Shown piece by piece: positions 35,351-46,905 of a stretch of DNA of 64,000 bases. The translations under genes were made by a program, and so were the position numbers. Positions within the stretch are counted from its first letter, which is position 1, and the number at the start of each line of letters is the position of its first letter. Where the stretch lies: positions 58,323,977 to 58,387,976 of the forward strand of contig OX424555.1 in NCBI GenBank assembly GCA_949152475.1, written 5' to 3'. The stretch is from Terebella lapidaria (Eukaryota; Annelida; Polychaeta; Terebellida; Terebellidae). Below the pieces are notes generated by a model. That model was not told the DNA's origin and did no database searches. It saw only the letters and a list, made by a program, of their open reading frames with translations.

Positions 35351-36522
35351 AACGAGACAGTTCACAAAACCCGAATTATGTATGTATCACTGGACATTAT
35401 CCCATTTGTATACTAATTTTTCACATCAGAAAGTGACAAATATGTTATATCTGTATCATTTAACAAGCTACAGGATAGTGGGAATTGAAATTAAGCATAA
35501 GCATATGTCCGACTAGGCATTTTTATACGTCATATAGCACATATATTGTGATATGCTGTTTGAAGCCACATGACAATTATTGCACTCATTGCTATAATAT
35601 GGTTTGTAATATTAAATTATCTGTAAGTATATGTATTGAGCTCTCCTCAATCTCTAGGTTATAGAGACAGAGGTGTTCAATATCCAATGATACCCAAATT
35701 AACTGGACAGCTATATTTTCATTTTTTCGGCTCTTTATTCACGAACCAGATATTTCGTGAATGTTGCTATTAGCCTTAATAGATTCTATTACATTAGTCC
35801 ATGCAAAGATTCACGGGAATGGGCGACCATTTTCCTCTTAATTATTAGGTATCTTCAACCAAGAAAGATTCAACTGTAAACTTGAGCTGTAAATTCCATA
35901 ACAAGTAAAATAATAACAATTTTGTTCTATGGCCTTGAAAATAAGGTTGGAGGTTCGGCATACATCATTCTTATGTGCACAATTGATTTCCTGAACAGTA
36001 AAGTCGTTCATAAGCGAGTTATTAGCCAATCTGTGCCCTGACCTTGAAAATGAGGTCAAAGGTCAAATTCAATGTCATCGGAATATTCAGCATATGTCAA
36101 TTGTTATATGTCAACAATCGGTTTCCAAGCTATAAAGTCAACAATAAACGAGATATTAGCGATTTTGTCCTGTAATTATTACCTTTATTTTAAATTAATT
36201 TTTACCTCGAAAATTAGGTCAAAGGTCAAATTCAAGGTCACAAAAATATTAAGCATATATTTTCTATATGTTCACAATTCCTAAGCTGTAAATTGATAAT
36301 AAGCCAGATATTCACTGTACGGAAGCCGTTTTGTAAAAGCGCCGTGATTTGGGGGTGAATATCATAAGGTACATGTATACATCATAGAGGTATACGAGGG
36401 GAATATTTTGAAATCAAAATCTGTTCAGAGGGTTTTGAAAAAATTGCCGTCAAAGTCAGAAATTGACCGAAATTGACCGTGGAGAGAACAAAACAAGAAG
36501 AACGGGGACACAAAATGACACG
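35351..36522. other. Intergenic, degenerate repeats
   Basis: A+T-rich DNA with scattered aggtcaaaggtcaaattcaa words at about 36050-36240, probably further decayed family copies. No gene is supported. Confidence 0.5.
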
Positions 36523-36528
36523 TTTATT
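36523..36528 (-). terminator. Poly(A) signal immediately after the DUS4L stop
   Basis: On the minus strand TGA (36536-36534) is followed five bases later by AATAAA. If used, the 3' UTR would be only a few tens of bases. Confidence 0.55.
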
Positions 36529-36533
36529 TGACG

Positions 36534-39500
36534 TCAGCTGTCCGTGCTTGCCACATGTACATTTTCTATGCCGAGTGGCGACTCCACAGCCGACACTACA
36601 GGCACGTCTCGACAGTGGACCCCATAGTCTCTCTCGAGGTGGTCGAGCACTGAGGCTGTGCTGCTCAGCCCATTGAACAGTCGCTTCTCCGCCCGTGACG
36701 TCACGTTCTCCATCATGTACATCAGGTGATGATGGAAGGCGGAAAACGGCGTCCCCGTTGCCATGGCAATGTCAACCTGACGATATCAGATATCAAGGCA
36801 TCCAAATCGATTCAATAATGAATATGGTTTTTTGGTTTTATCCCGAACTTTGGTTCATATGACATGTTCATATTTGGTTCAAGCTATATGTAGAGATACT
36901 TGGGGGGGGGGGGGGACGTATGAAAGGTGAGCAGACATACCCAGTCCTGTACACAAGACAGCGGGGTCTCTTCGTATCCTGCAAACATGGCGGGGTTGCT
37001 AAGGATACCACGTGCACACATCACACCTGCAGCATGAATACATGTATACATGTATAGTGGTGCTAGGACACTGGATCCAGTACATTTGCTTCTCCAACAA
37101 TGAACAAAGTGAATGTGTGGATCTACAAGTACATGTACATTCTATATTTGAGAAAATACTGTAGGCCAATTATACTAGTAAGCACAAATAATCAAATAGC
37201 ATTGCAGCATAATTAATTAATATCCTTTCCTTTTCATTCATGAAATCGATAGGTCGCCTAGAAATGAAAATCTATGGCTGATATACAATGTACAATGTTC
37301 CTGTACACAAATACAGCTATCTACGAAAGTACGAAACTGTTGCTCTTTTGAAAAGACGTTCACACAATTGAAGAACTGAATTCAGAGTTGTCTATTGTTA
37401 AGGGTCAACAGTGTATTGTCAAGTATGCCATATTTATGTACCATCAACTCCTGTATCGCGCTGGACTTTCTCACAGTCGGCTATCGTCCTCATGTCGCCG
37501 TTAGCGACCACGGGCACGGCCACGCTCTCCTTGACCAGCCTGATAGCGGAGTAGCTGACGGGCTGGGCACGCTGTTGTCTCGTCCTACCATGGACCGATA
37601 TAAAGGAGACACCCGTCTTCTCCAACTTCTGACAGAGGTCAATCGTCTTCCTGTCAGTGAGAACCAGTATTAAAAACTTTTACAAGAAGTTGCAAGGAAG
37701 TTTCTCTTTTCCTTCAATCTACTTTCAATCTATGTGCATGAAGAGATAAAGGGGTGACATGCGGACTTATATGACATCTGTTATTATGATACAGGTACGC
37801 TTTTAACATACATATAATGGCGTGGTAACAACCGATTCTCGTGATCCTTCGTGCCTGTTCACATACATGTACATGTATATAGACATGTACATTGATATCG
37901 ACATGACATATATATATGTACAAAGTACCTGAGATCATTGTGGATTCTGATCTTTATCGATACGGTGAACTCTCGATCTGGGATTCTGTTCCTAGTCTCG
38001 GCTATGATACTCGCTAAAAGCGATGGTTTATTGATGAGACAGGCCCCGTAACCTTCTTGTGCTGCCCACCTTTGCCAGAAAATAGTTTTGCAGTTATTAA
38101 TTCATTGACAAAATGTATATGTCACCAATACATACATGTAGTGTCACCTTGAAGCACTTTTTACATGGAGTTTTTTTTTCTCATTAATCAATGTTAATAT
38201 CATGATTATTTGATGAATTATGTGAAGAAACGGATAGCGGTACGCTTTGTTATCGATTATTTCAATGCATTTGTTCACGAAAATTTAGTCCTGCTTTTTA
38301 TGTTATGAATTAATCATATACATGATCAGAGGCTGTATCAGTTTTTGCCATATCGTGGGAGGTCCATATAAATTTAATATGAGAAATTAGCCTACCTCTG
38401 TGGACAGCCGCAATTCAAATCGACACCATCGGAAAATCTAATAAAAAGCCACATGATGCAGTTAGCCGATCTGATGATTCTAAAGATTTTAATGCTTTGC
38501 ATATACATCGTACAATACACACGTGGGCACACACACACTTACTGATACAATGTACATTATACATGTGTACGAGGTGTTTCGAAACTGTATGGAATCAGAC
38601 ATCTACATGTATCAATTAAGATGCACATGTACGTGTACAGGCAAAGCTCACTATACTTTTCAGAAATACCAAAATGCACTTCGAAGCCAAATTAATCTAA
38701 CCCTGAAGTTACAAGTACACCTATGTTTAACCAACAACCTCTCTTCGCAATGTATATGTACAGAAATACAGATCTTTCTTATGTATTTCTGATATGTACA
38801 TTTAGAGGCATATACTTGCACTGTATGTACATACATGTATCATGTATACGTACATAATGTAAGCCTACCATTTAGCAAATATTGTGGCACCACATGTAGA
38901 TTGTAAATGATACTAGTATAGTGTTCGTCTCTATTACACGTACATATACATGTACGTATGTAACTACATAGTATACTTGTAGTTTATTGTTCGAGTATAC
39001 ACGCACCTTTAAGACAAATGTTAGGTACTTACGGGTAAACAAGTTCAGCAGCAGTTGCTAGATCACTTGGATTATTGGCAGCGAATTGAACAATTAGTGG
39101 TCTATCGCCTACAAAACATGAATATGTTCGTGTGCATGTATTGTATTACCTCATTACCTGTGCACAAGTGCATGTACATTAAGTATATATTAGCAAAGTC
39201 GTTGTGATTTTTCACCTTTATTTGTCGTGAAATCGTTGTCTCTTGCTTTTGCGGAGTTAACAAACGAACTGGAGACAATCATTGGTGTGAAAGCCAAGTC
39301 ACATTTGTATTTCCTAACCAGTGTTCGGAAAGAAAGTCTGCAATTCAAGGAGAAATTCGAATTTCCACGCATTATACAAGTACAACATGCACATATATAT
39401 TGTGAAACACGTGTTGCATTTCATTACTGCACTATAGTGCAATGATAATTTTTCTATGATAGACGTTGGGAAGCTTTACGATGGCTTCACGTTCTCGGCA

Positions 39501-41362
39501 GCGAATTGAGAATTCAAGGAGAAATTCGAATTTCCACGCATTATACAAGTACAACATGCACATATATATTGTGAAACACGTGTTGCATTTCATTACTGCA
39601 CTATAGTGCAATGATAATTTTTCTATGATAGACGTTGGGAAGCTTTACGATGGCTTCACGTTCTCGGTCGATAAAAAGAGGCCCCGTGTAGATGAGTGCA
39701 TTTGCATATATATTTGATATGAAACTCAATGTTGCTTTATTCCCGCTCGCGTGAGTTTGACCCCAGCAAATTGGATATGTTACATTGTATATATCAATAT
39801 AGGAGTAGAAATTGTAGGTATGTACTTTCATATGTGTGCCCACTATTCCAGTGTTTAATCATTAATATTATGATTATTCATCAAAACGTATTCCATATAT
39901 TATCAGAAATAGATGTACATGTACATGACATATACTCATGTATGTATGATAGAGAGGACAATTTTAATCAACATGTTTTTTTACAACAAAACATATACAT
40001 AGCATATAAAAACGATATCCTCTTCTCTGAGTCTCCCCTCAAAGATGATATTGTTCGTCCAGTCTGCCTATACGCAATAGCCTAGCCAAATGATAATGTG
40101 CCAAATACACAACACCATGCTATAACATACGTCAACAAAGTTTTAATTTACCATTTATTCTACGTGGAAGCCGATATGTATTTCTGATATATCAAGGCAT
40201 ACGACTATTACCAGTGATTACAGGCTTATTTTGAGTGTGTTATCTTGAGTATGGTATCTTGACCTGATAATCTTAGATCTATACGATATATGGTACATTA
40301 CGGAGCCGCTGAAAGGACATGGAAGAAATATTTTTTGACATACGGTTATTGCGTTCCCTCGCAATAATATTGCGTTCCCTCGCATTATTATCGCGTTCCC
40401 TCGCAATCCGGATCGCGTTCCCTCGCGATCTTATTGCGTTCCCTCGCAATCCGGATCGCGTTCCCTCGCGATCTTATTGCGTTCCCTCGCAATCCGGATC
40501 GCGTTCCCTCGCGATCTTATTGCGTTCCCTCGCAATCCAGATCGCGTTCCCTCGCGATATTATCGCGTTCCCTCGCGATATTATCATGTTCCCTCGCATT
40601 CCGGATCACGTTCCCTCGCGATCTTGTAGAATAACCTTCTCAGAAGTCATTGGTGTCAGCACAATGCGAGGGAACGCGATCCAGAATGCGAGGGAACGCA
40701 ATAAGATCGCGAGGGAACGCGATAATATCGCGAGGGAACGTGATCTGGATTGCGAGGGAACGCGATCCGGATTGCGAGGGAACGCAATAAGATCGCGAGG
40801 GAACGCGATCCGGAATGCGAGGGAACGCGATAATATTGCGAGGGAACGCAATATTATTGCGAGGGAACGCGATAATATTGCGAGGGAACGCAATAACAAT
40901 GTGCTAAAAATATTTCTTCCATGTCCTCTCAGAGGCTCCGTAGTACATACATGGTCGATGTCAATAAATATTTTTGACTTGATTTGATTCATTCGATAAA
41001 AGTATACATTTGATTCAAATATATGATCAACACATGATACAAATACAATGTATACGAAATGGACGGACATCACCATGATCATATGTGTTGAACTGTTGAA
41101 TGATTATCAGTGATTATGAAGTGTTTCTGTACAGTAACTATAACTGTAAGTCAAAGCTGTACCGTACGCAGTGAACGCACACCACGTACATCATGGCACT
41201 GATCATTACGCAATCTTATGAGTTTTGCCTAATATCGCCCACTTTCGGTTTCACCCACCTGGAATATCTGACCATCGGTGCACATATTTTTACCAACTGG
41301 CCAGAATTCAGCAGATCCAGCGGCCGCTTGTGTTCAGTGTTTGACATGTCGTCTTGAATCAT
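36534..41362 (-). CDS. DUS4L: tRNA-dihydrouridine synthase 4-like, eight exons
   Basis: Minus-strand exons 41362-41259, 39337-39216, 39108-39033, 38437-38396, 38069-37929, 37650-37442, 37026-36941 and 36776-36534 join in frame through GT-AG introns to 1023 nt (340 residues; the vertebrate protein is about 317). Diagnostic segments in order: GQLVKICAPMVRYSR, FRTLVRKYKCDLAFTPMI, PLIVQFAANNP, DGVDLNCGCPQRWAAQEGYG (catalytic Cys about 112), VSIKIRIHNDL, SFISVHGRTRQQR, VPVVANGDMRT, GVMCARGILSNPAMFAGYEE and HHHLMYMMENVTSRAEK. The enzyme is an FMN/NADPH-dependent TIM-barrel that reduces uridine to dihydrouridine in tRNA. Intron 1 hosts foldback element E3. ATG 41362 is chosen because it directly precedes conserved sequence; an in-frame ATG at 41449 is possible. 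Confidence 0.95.
39342..39675. repeat. 169-bp tandem duplication beside DUS4L exon 2
   Basis: aattcaaggagaaattcgaa...gatggcttcacgttctcgg starting at 39342 recurs head-to-tail from 39511. The first copy abuts the exon 2 acceptor (39338-39340, minus strand). Copies are nearly identical, so the duplication is young. Confidence 0.88.
40299..40942. mobile_element. Foldback element E3: 24 hairpin units of about 21 bp, GTACAT-flanked
   Basis: The ends tacggagccgctgaaaggac and gtcctctcagaggctccgta are inverted, extending through catggaagaaatatttttt. GTACAT flanks both sides (40293-40298 and 40943-40948), a candidate 6-bp duplication. The left arm holds 13 units containing gttccctcgc, the right arm 11 inverted units containing gcgagggaac. 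Most units are mini-hairpins, gatcgcg-ttccct-cgcgatc or attgcg-ttccct-cgcaat. The two arms are also complementary to each other. Located in intron 1 of DUS4L; long ORFs across it are by-products of the 21-bp period. Confidence 0.92.
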
Positions 41363-41823
41363 GCTTACTTCATTTGTTGAATGATAAATAAAAAATAGCA
41401 CTTTGTTTATGTTCTGAAAAGCGATAAGCACGTGAACTCTAAACATCAAAGAGAACCGTGCAGACGCATACTTCTACGATCATCGTGTACCCCACATTTA
41501 CTTAGGCCGGGGGCAATATCAAAAACGGTCTTCTACAAAAGTGTACCCCATATATCTGAGCAATTGAAAGCATAGTTTGATTTAAGTAGATCTACACAGT
41601 AGGTCATGATGTGAGTTGCACCGAAATTTAAAACGGTCTAGATCTACATTTTTTTTGTGTGTTATCCAAATCAAGCCAATAGCCTATAGCCTACTCTGCT
41701 ACTGTAAATCAGAAATGTTGTTTTAGGTGTTTCATAGTCATACACACATCGCGGGATTTTCTGACCTGGTAGTTTCAGAAATACAACAATCGCGAATCAG
41801 GAGAGGTTTCCAATTAAGTCATC
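41363..41823. promoter_or_regulatory. Shared head-to-head intergenic region of DUS4L and NSMCE3
   Basis: 461 bp separate the two divergent start codons, so both promoters must lie here (or in 5' UTRs). I see no TATA box at a credible position. The sequence atcgcgggattttc at about 41748-41761 resembles an E2F-type site, which is only a suggestion. Confidence 0.6.
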
Positions 41824-44800
41824 ATGCCCAAGTCTAAACAAAAGCAGGCGGAATCACGGTCCGGCTCCAGGAATAATGACTCGGTAAACTGAATGCTTAC
41901 TGTAGATTCTAGATCTTAGCCTTACGGTAGGCCTATCTTTCAGTTCATCACTTCATCAAGTTCATGCCACCATGGCATGATCAGTGCACAACTCACCGAG
42001 CTCGAGCAGATAAGTGGGTCACCTGGATCTAGTGCTAGATCTATCATTGGCCAGCGCTTCGCGCTGGTCTTCTAAGTTTGCCTAAAATGAGACCCACGGA
42101 GGGTAGGTATGAGTGGGCCCGGTCCTGCTATCATTTGTTAAATATAGTAATCTCAAGAAAGGATCACAGCACTTTCAAAAATAATATCTCTGATTGTTTC
42201 CATGAGGTTTTACATTTTAATCTTGTGAGTATGTACGCAAATACAGTGAGAGCTTTGCGATATTTGTTGATTTACCGTAATACATACGCATACCGTAGCG
42301 CAACAAAAATATTGAGCTAAATTTCTGATGTTGACAGAACAATTACCAAAGGTTGCCAACTTTTATAGTTTACGATATAAAAGTGATAAAATGTGATGAA
42401 AAATATTTTTTTTACGCCAAAATAGACGCATAAACTATCAATTTGATCCAGAACATTGAATCATTGAATGTCTGTGCCCTGATATACATCTGTAGATATG
42501 TTCTTCTTATTTATTATATGGAGAATAATGAGCAATTTAATCAATAAATTAAGGTTATTAATCACATAAACTTTCCCATCCCAACATATTTCCGCTGGCC
42601 ACAAAAATATCTCTCTCCACTGTAGGTTACTTGTCATAATCTAGTATAGACAACGATATCGTCTTCCAGGGGCGCAACCACGGTGTAAAAGTTGGGGGGG
42701 TCGGTCCAATGTTTGGATAAAACATGATTTTCTAACGCGAGCCCGAAGGAGTGAAGCAACACTATAGGGGGGTCTGGGGGCATGCCCCCGGAAATTTTTT
42801 TGAAATACACATGATAAATGGTGGTATTTGGTTTCATCTGATGGTTTTTTAGCATTAATTCTATGCACATATAACATTATATCTCCCACACAAAAAAACT
42901 GTCCCAAAGTTGGGGGGGTCACCACAAAGGTTGGGGGGGTCGTGACCCCCCCGACCCCCCCAGTGGTTGCGCCCTTGTCGTCTTCTCTGAGGGCTGGCCC
43001 GCAGAGAAGACGCTATTGTTGGTCTACATAATCTACACCCATGAGCGGGCTGTAGATCAAGTATATCTGCGCTCTCGAGGCCCGGAGCCTGGATACACTG
43101 TAAATCTGGTAGGTATGCTGGTATACACATGAATATACATACATGTAATACATGTAGCCTTGTAGGGCAGCCCTACCATAGACAAAGTACATCTTTCGGG
43201 AATACCTGCTGAGGACCGCAGATCCAACGGTCCTCAGCAGGTATCCTCGAAAGATGTGCTTCGTCTAGGCCTAGCAGTGCGTTAGCCATAGTACTCAACA
43301 GTATTAAGCTATGTCCCTGAGGCTGAGACTCCACTGACATGAGCCATAAACCTGACCAAACTTCAGGTCAATATCGAATGTCACAATGTATTTCAGTGAT
43401 AAATGGGTCATGTTGTGGATCTAGGAATGGTTTTGTGTGTGTTGTAGGATGAAGAATACGCCACACAGACGCAGAGCATGACTCAGGCAGAGAAAGCCAT
43501 GAGTGCGCTGACAGCCGAGGACGTCGAGAGAAAGGTATGCAAGCTATAGATCTGTCCTAATTTTGCTGCATCCCCTGTTTGCCAATCAAAGATTTTGATG
43601 GTTGTTCGGAGACAACCACTAAATTTCAACGGCGCTAAGTGTAGCATCAATCAATGTCACCAAAAAAAACAGAATAACACTAAATTGAATAACTGTTGAA
43701 ATTAGGAAGGATAGCTGCCTTCTATGTAAAATCAATTAATTCATGTAGGAAATGAATTTTTTGAATTTTTGCCACTGGATTTTATGTTGATGTTTTTCTT
43801 TTCGTCCATTAGGTGAACGACCTGGTGCAATTCTTTTTGATCATGGATCAGAAGAAAGTTCCAATAAAAAGACAAGGTAATCATTGTATAATCTGTCTTT
43901 ACACATAATGGAGCCTACATTAATCAACATGAAAAACAATAACAATATATGTATGAAATAAAACAATAAATAGATGTGATATGCAAATCATTCAGTCAAG
44001 ATATCCTCTGGCAAGGTTCAAGAAAGAAAAACATACAATATCTTTCAGAGATCAACAAGTTTGTGCTGAAGGAACACAGCCGAGCCTTGCCACAGTTCCT
44101 GGCCAAGGCTGGAGACAAACTAAAAAATGTAAGTACTTATTGGAAGGAGTCCCACTCCAAGTGCATTACTTCCGACACATCACGAAGATACATTTGTATC
44201 TGCAGAAAATTACTAATTACTAGTATCATCTGTATATCTGCTCACAGACTCTGTGACATATAAGATATCACGGAATAAGACAACCCTACTCAGTCTGTTT
44301 CAAGAGTACTGATAATTTCTCAGTATCAGCCAAAGTGAAGATGATTCAGCATGCGAATGAACCCGAGTGAAATATAATATGCCATCAGATTTACGAATAT
44401 TGTTTTATTACAAACTGTATCAGAAGTCTTTCATGTATCTTTAATTCAAGAACAAAATGTAGTATCCAATCCGATATATAGCCTGATGCTGATTATAAAT
44501 GTTATAGGCTAAATTTGATTTAACCCGAACACCAATATGTTCTGAAGGTGTTTGGCATCAAGCTCGTAGAAGTCAGCACCAGTAAACAGAAGAGTTATAT
44601 TCTCATCAACACAATGGACACAGATGTGGATGACGCACACTTGCAATGGTGAGCAGACATCCTTTATCACAAGAGTGCTACAGATATAATATTTCCAGCT
44701 TTATTGCTGTCTCAATTTGGGTACTGTAAAAAAAGACAAATATTTGCAGTCAATTTAACTTGCGAATTTCACGGTGTTTCTTCAACCACAAAATGAAATC

Positions 44801-45951
44801 AATCACAAATATTTGTCTTTCATATATACATAACAAACACGATAGCTAAAATCTGCAAACTTGAATCGCCGCGAATTTTGTCTGGACATAGAAACCGCCG
44901 AAATTTTTTAGCTGCAAATATTTGTCTTTTTACAGTATCATTATGTAAAATAAGAAGTATGTGCAAATGATGTGTGTGTGTCTGAACATTACAGGCCTGA
45001 GGAGGACAATGCCAGACTTGGATTGCTAATGGTGATCTTGAGCATCATTTTCATGAGTGGAAATAGCATTGAAGAATGTAAGAATTACCCATATGAAATT
45101 CAATAGAACTGTTATGTTGGTGCTCAATTTTCATGTACAAGTAGTCATTGATGTAGGCAGAAAATCCGCTCTGATTTTAGCCAATTGATTCAAACATTTG
45201 ATTCATCATTTTTCCTGGTTTGCATTGCAGCCAAACTCTTCGCTACTCTGAAGAAACTTGGCATTGATATAGAGTAAGTTGACAACCACTCACCAAGCTT
45301 AAATATGATTTTCACGATTCTCGACACTGTAATTATAAAAGTACCTACACATATATAGCCAGCTCTGCCAACCCTCCCACAACACAATATCTCAACCATC
45401 TACATCTTGCAGGCAGCAACACGAGATGTTCGGTGACGTGAAGAAGCTGATCATTCAGGAATTCGTGAAGAGCGGGTACCTAATCCACGAGAGGCAGGGC
45501 ATGACTGACCCCCCGGCCTACGATTTCAAGTGGGGCGAGCGGGCCAAACATGAGACTTCCAAGAGAAACGTCCTAGACTTTGTCTGCCAGGTGCGTTTCA
45601 CATATATATATATATGTGAATGTGATTGTTTCCCTGTAGGTCTTAGTGAATTTATCATGCTCTGCCCAGTCATTTGACACCATTTATAACGATCTGGCAT
45701 TTTGTTTGACAATATTTTGTCTGAGGTTGAAGTTGCCAGGATGTATTACAAGATTAATAATGACAAGTTGTCTTAACCCCTACAACATCACCTTGATATC
45801 TATGGCACAGAGGGTACATTGTATCTCACTACTTTTCCTCCCTTGAACCCGTCTTGTTCAGATCTACGGAGACAATGACCCCAGCAAGTGGACGAGCCAG
45901 TGGCAGGACATGGTCAAGTCTGAAGGTCTGCAGGAGGATGAAGAGGGCTAG
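41824..45951 (+). CDS. NSMCE3: NSMCE3 / MAGE-domain subunit of the SMC5-SMC6 complex, nine exons
   Basis: Exons 41824-41883, 43448-43534, 43813-43876, 44001-44128, 44548-44648, 44995-45077, 45231-45273, 45413-45590 and 45862-45951 join in frame through GT-AG introns to 834 nt (277 residues). Residues from about 45 on form the MAGE homology domain: VNDLVQFFLIMDQKKVPIKR, VFGIKLVEV, SYILINTM, LGLLMVILSIIFMSGN, EMFGDVKKLIIQEFVKSGYL, YDFKWGERAKHETSK and VLDFVCQIYG. NSMCE3 pairs with the NSMCE1 RING ligase and NSMCE4 in the SMC5/6 DNA-repair and chromosome-maintenance complex; invertebrates usually have a single MAGE gene, and this fits. The vertebrate orthologue is an intronless retrocopy, whereas this one keeps introns. 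Exon 1 (20 residues, lysine/serine-rich) is the least certain because it is not conserved. Confidence 0.93.
42667..42977. mobile_element. hAT-type MITE in NSMCE3 intron 1
   Basis: 311 bp with inverted ends caggggcgcaaccacggtg and gtggttgcgcccttg, flanked by a perfect 8-bp duplication TCGTCTTC (42659-42666 and 42978-42985). An 8-bp duplication is typical of hAT elements. Internal runs of gttgggggggtc lie near both ends. Non-coding. Confidence 0.92.
43188..43258. repeat. Strong hairpin
   Basis: acatctttcgggaatacctg-ctgaggaccg pairs with cggtcctcag-caggtatcctcgaaagatgt around a 9-nt loop, with one or two mismatches over about 30 bp. It lies in NSMCE3 intron 1; function unknown. Confidence 0.85.
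44724..44935. mobile_element. TA-flanked CTGTAAAAA MITE in an NSMCE3 intron
   Basis: Inverted ends ctgtaaaaaaagacaaatat and atatttgtctttttacag with TA on both sides (44722-44723, 44936-44937), 212 bp, between exons 5 and 6. The interior contains further atttgtctt and gcgaatttt inversions. Confidence 0.85.
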
Positions 45952-46137
45952 ACTCTCAGCCATCTCCCAGTCATGCAGTTATACATGAAAGAGTCCCCAC
46001 AAATGTGAATCATCCTTGTATGAGCTTGAATGCAAGCAGGAGCAATTAATTCAGGATGTTGCTGTTCAGTTTCCGTGTGCATCGTATATTAGTTACATTG
46101 TGTGCATGTACATACTATTACGTTTTCACAAAATTTC

Positions 46138-46905
46138 ACTAGTTATATGAATGCTAAATGCCGAGTGCTAGCCGTTGCGATTACTAGCAATATGAGGCCA
46201 GCATCAACTCGCATGATGCAAGGAGCTTGCACAATGTGAAGAGGCACACTCTTCATATCAAGTTCCATTTGACGGTTTAAGGTGCAAAAGTTTTGAAGTA
46301 ATGAAGTATGATCGTTGAAGTTCCATATTGAGTGGCATTGATGCGAGCAGTACAGGCCGCCCATATGAATTGGTATGCCTGCGAGCATAATCCAAGTCCT
46401 TGTCTAGGTTTAATGTTGGCATCTGGCGATGCTAGCACACATGATGCAAATGCAGTACTATTTTCCCGAAACCTTGCCAAACTGCTAGTCTGCTGAACTG
46501 ACATTCAGCATGTGCTAGCCCAACTTCGCCTGACCTAGCATCATGCAATTTGATGATGGCCTGGGAGTGCGAGGATCGCCCGATGCTAGCATTGCTTCTT
46601 GGCACTGTGGGACATTAAACACATTTTGCATTCCACACGTTTTGGTGAAGGCCATTATATGCTTGCGTATGCATATCTGATCGGTTTATAAACAGTCTGT
46701 ATTGAGTACATCGCATACACCAATGCAGTGTTTCAGTTCATATTAGAATCTTTATTTGCATCCAAAATCAAGGATGCTCAACTGAGACGGCCGCCTGATG
46801 CGTTGGCATCGTGCAAGATCCTCGCATCATGCGATTTAATGCTGGCCTCATATCACCAGTAATCGCAAGGGCTGGCATTCAGCATTTCGCCCTTGCATCA
46901 CTAGT
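46138..46905. mobile_element. Foldback MITE of 768 bp just downstream of NSMCE3
   Basis: About 95 bp of inverted ends begin actagt and share gcgattact, atgaggccagcat and atcgcatgatgc. Related gctagc/catgatgc words recur inside. It starts about 190 bp after the NSMCE3 stop, so it may be within the 3' UTR. No target duplication identified. Confidence 0.82.

Noticed and set aside
40348..40897. CRISPR array
   Set aside because: Regular repeats but no unique spacers; the sequence is eukaryotic and the arms are inverted, so it is a foldback element.
40319..40987. 222-residue arginine/serine-rich ORF
   Set aside because: A by-product of the 21-bp hairpin units of E3 within a DUS4L intron.
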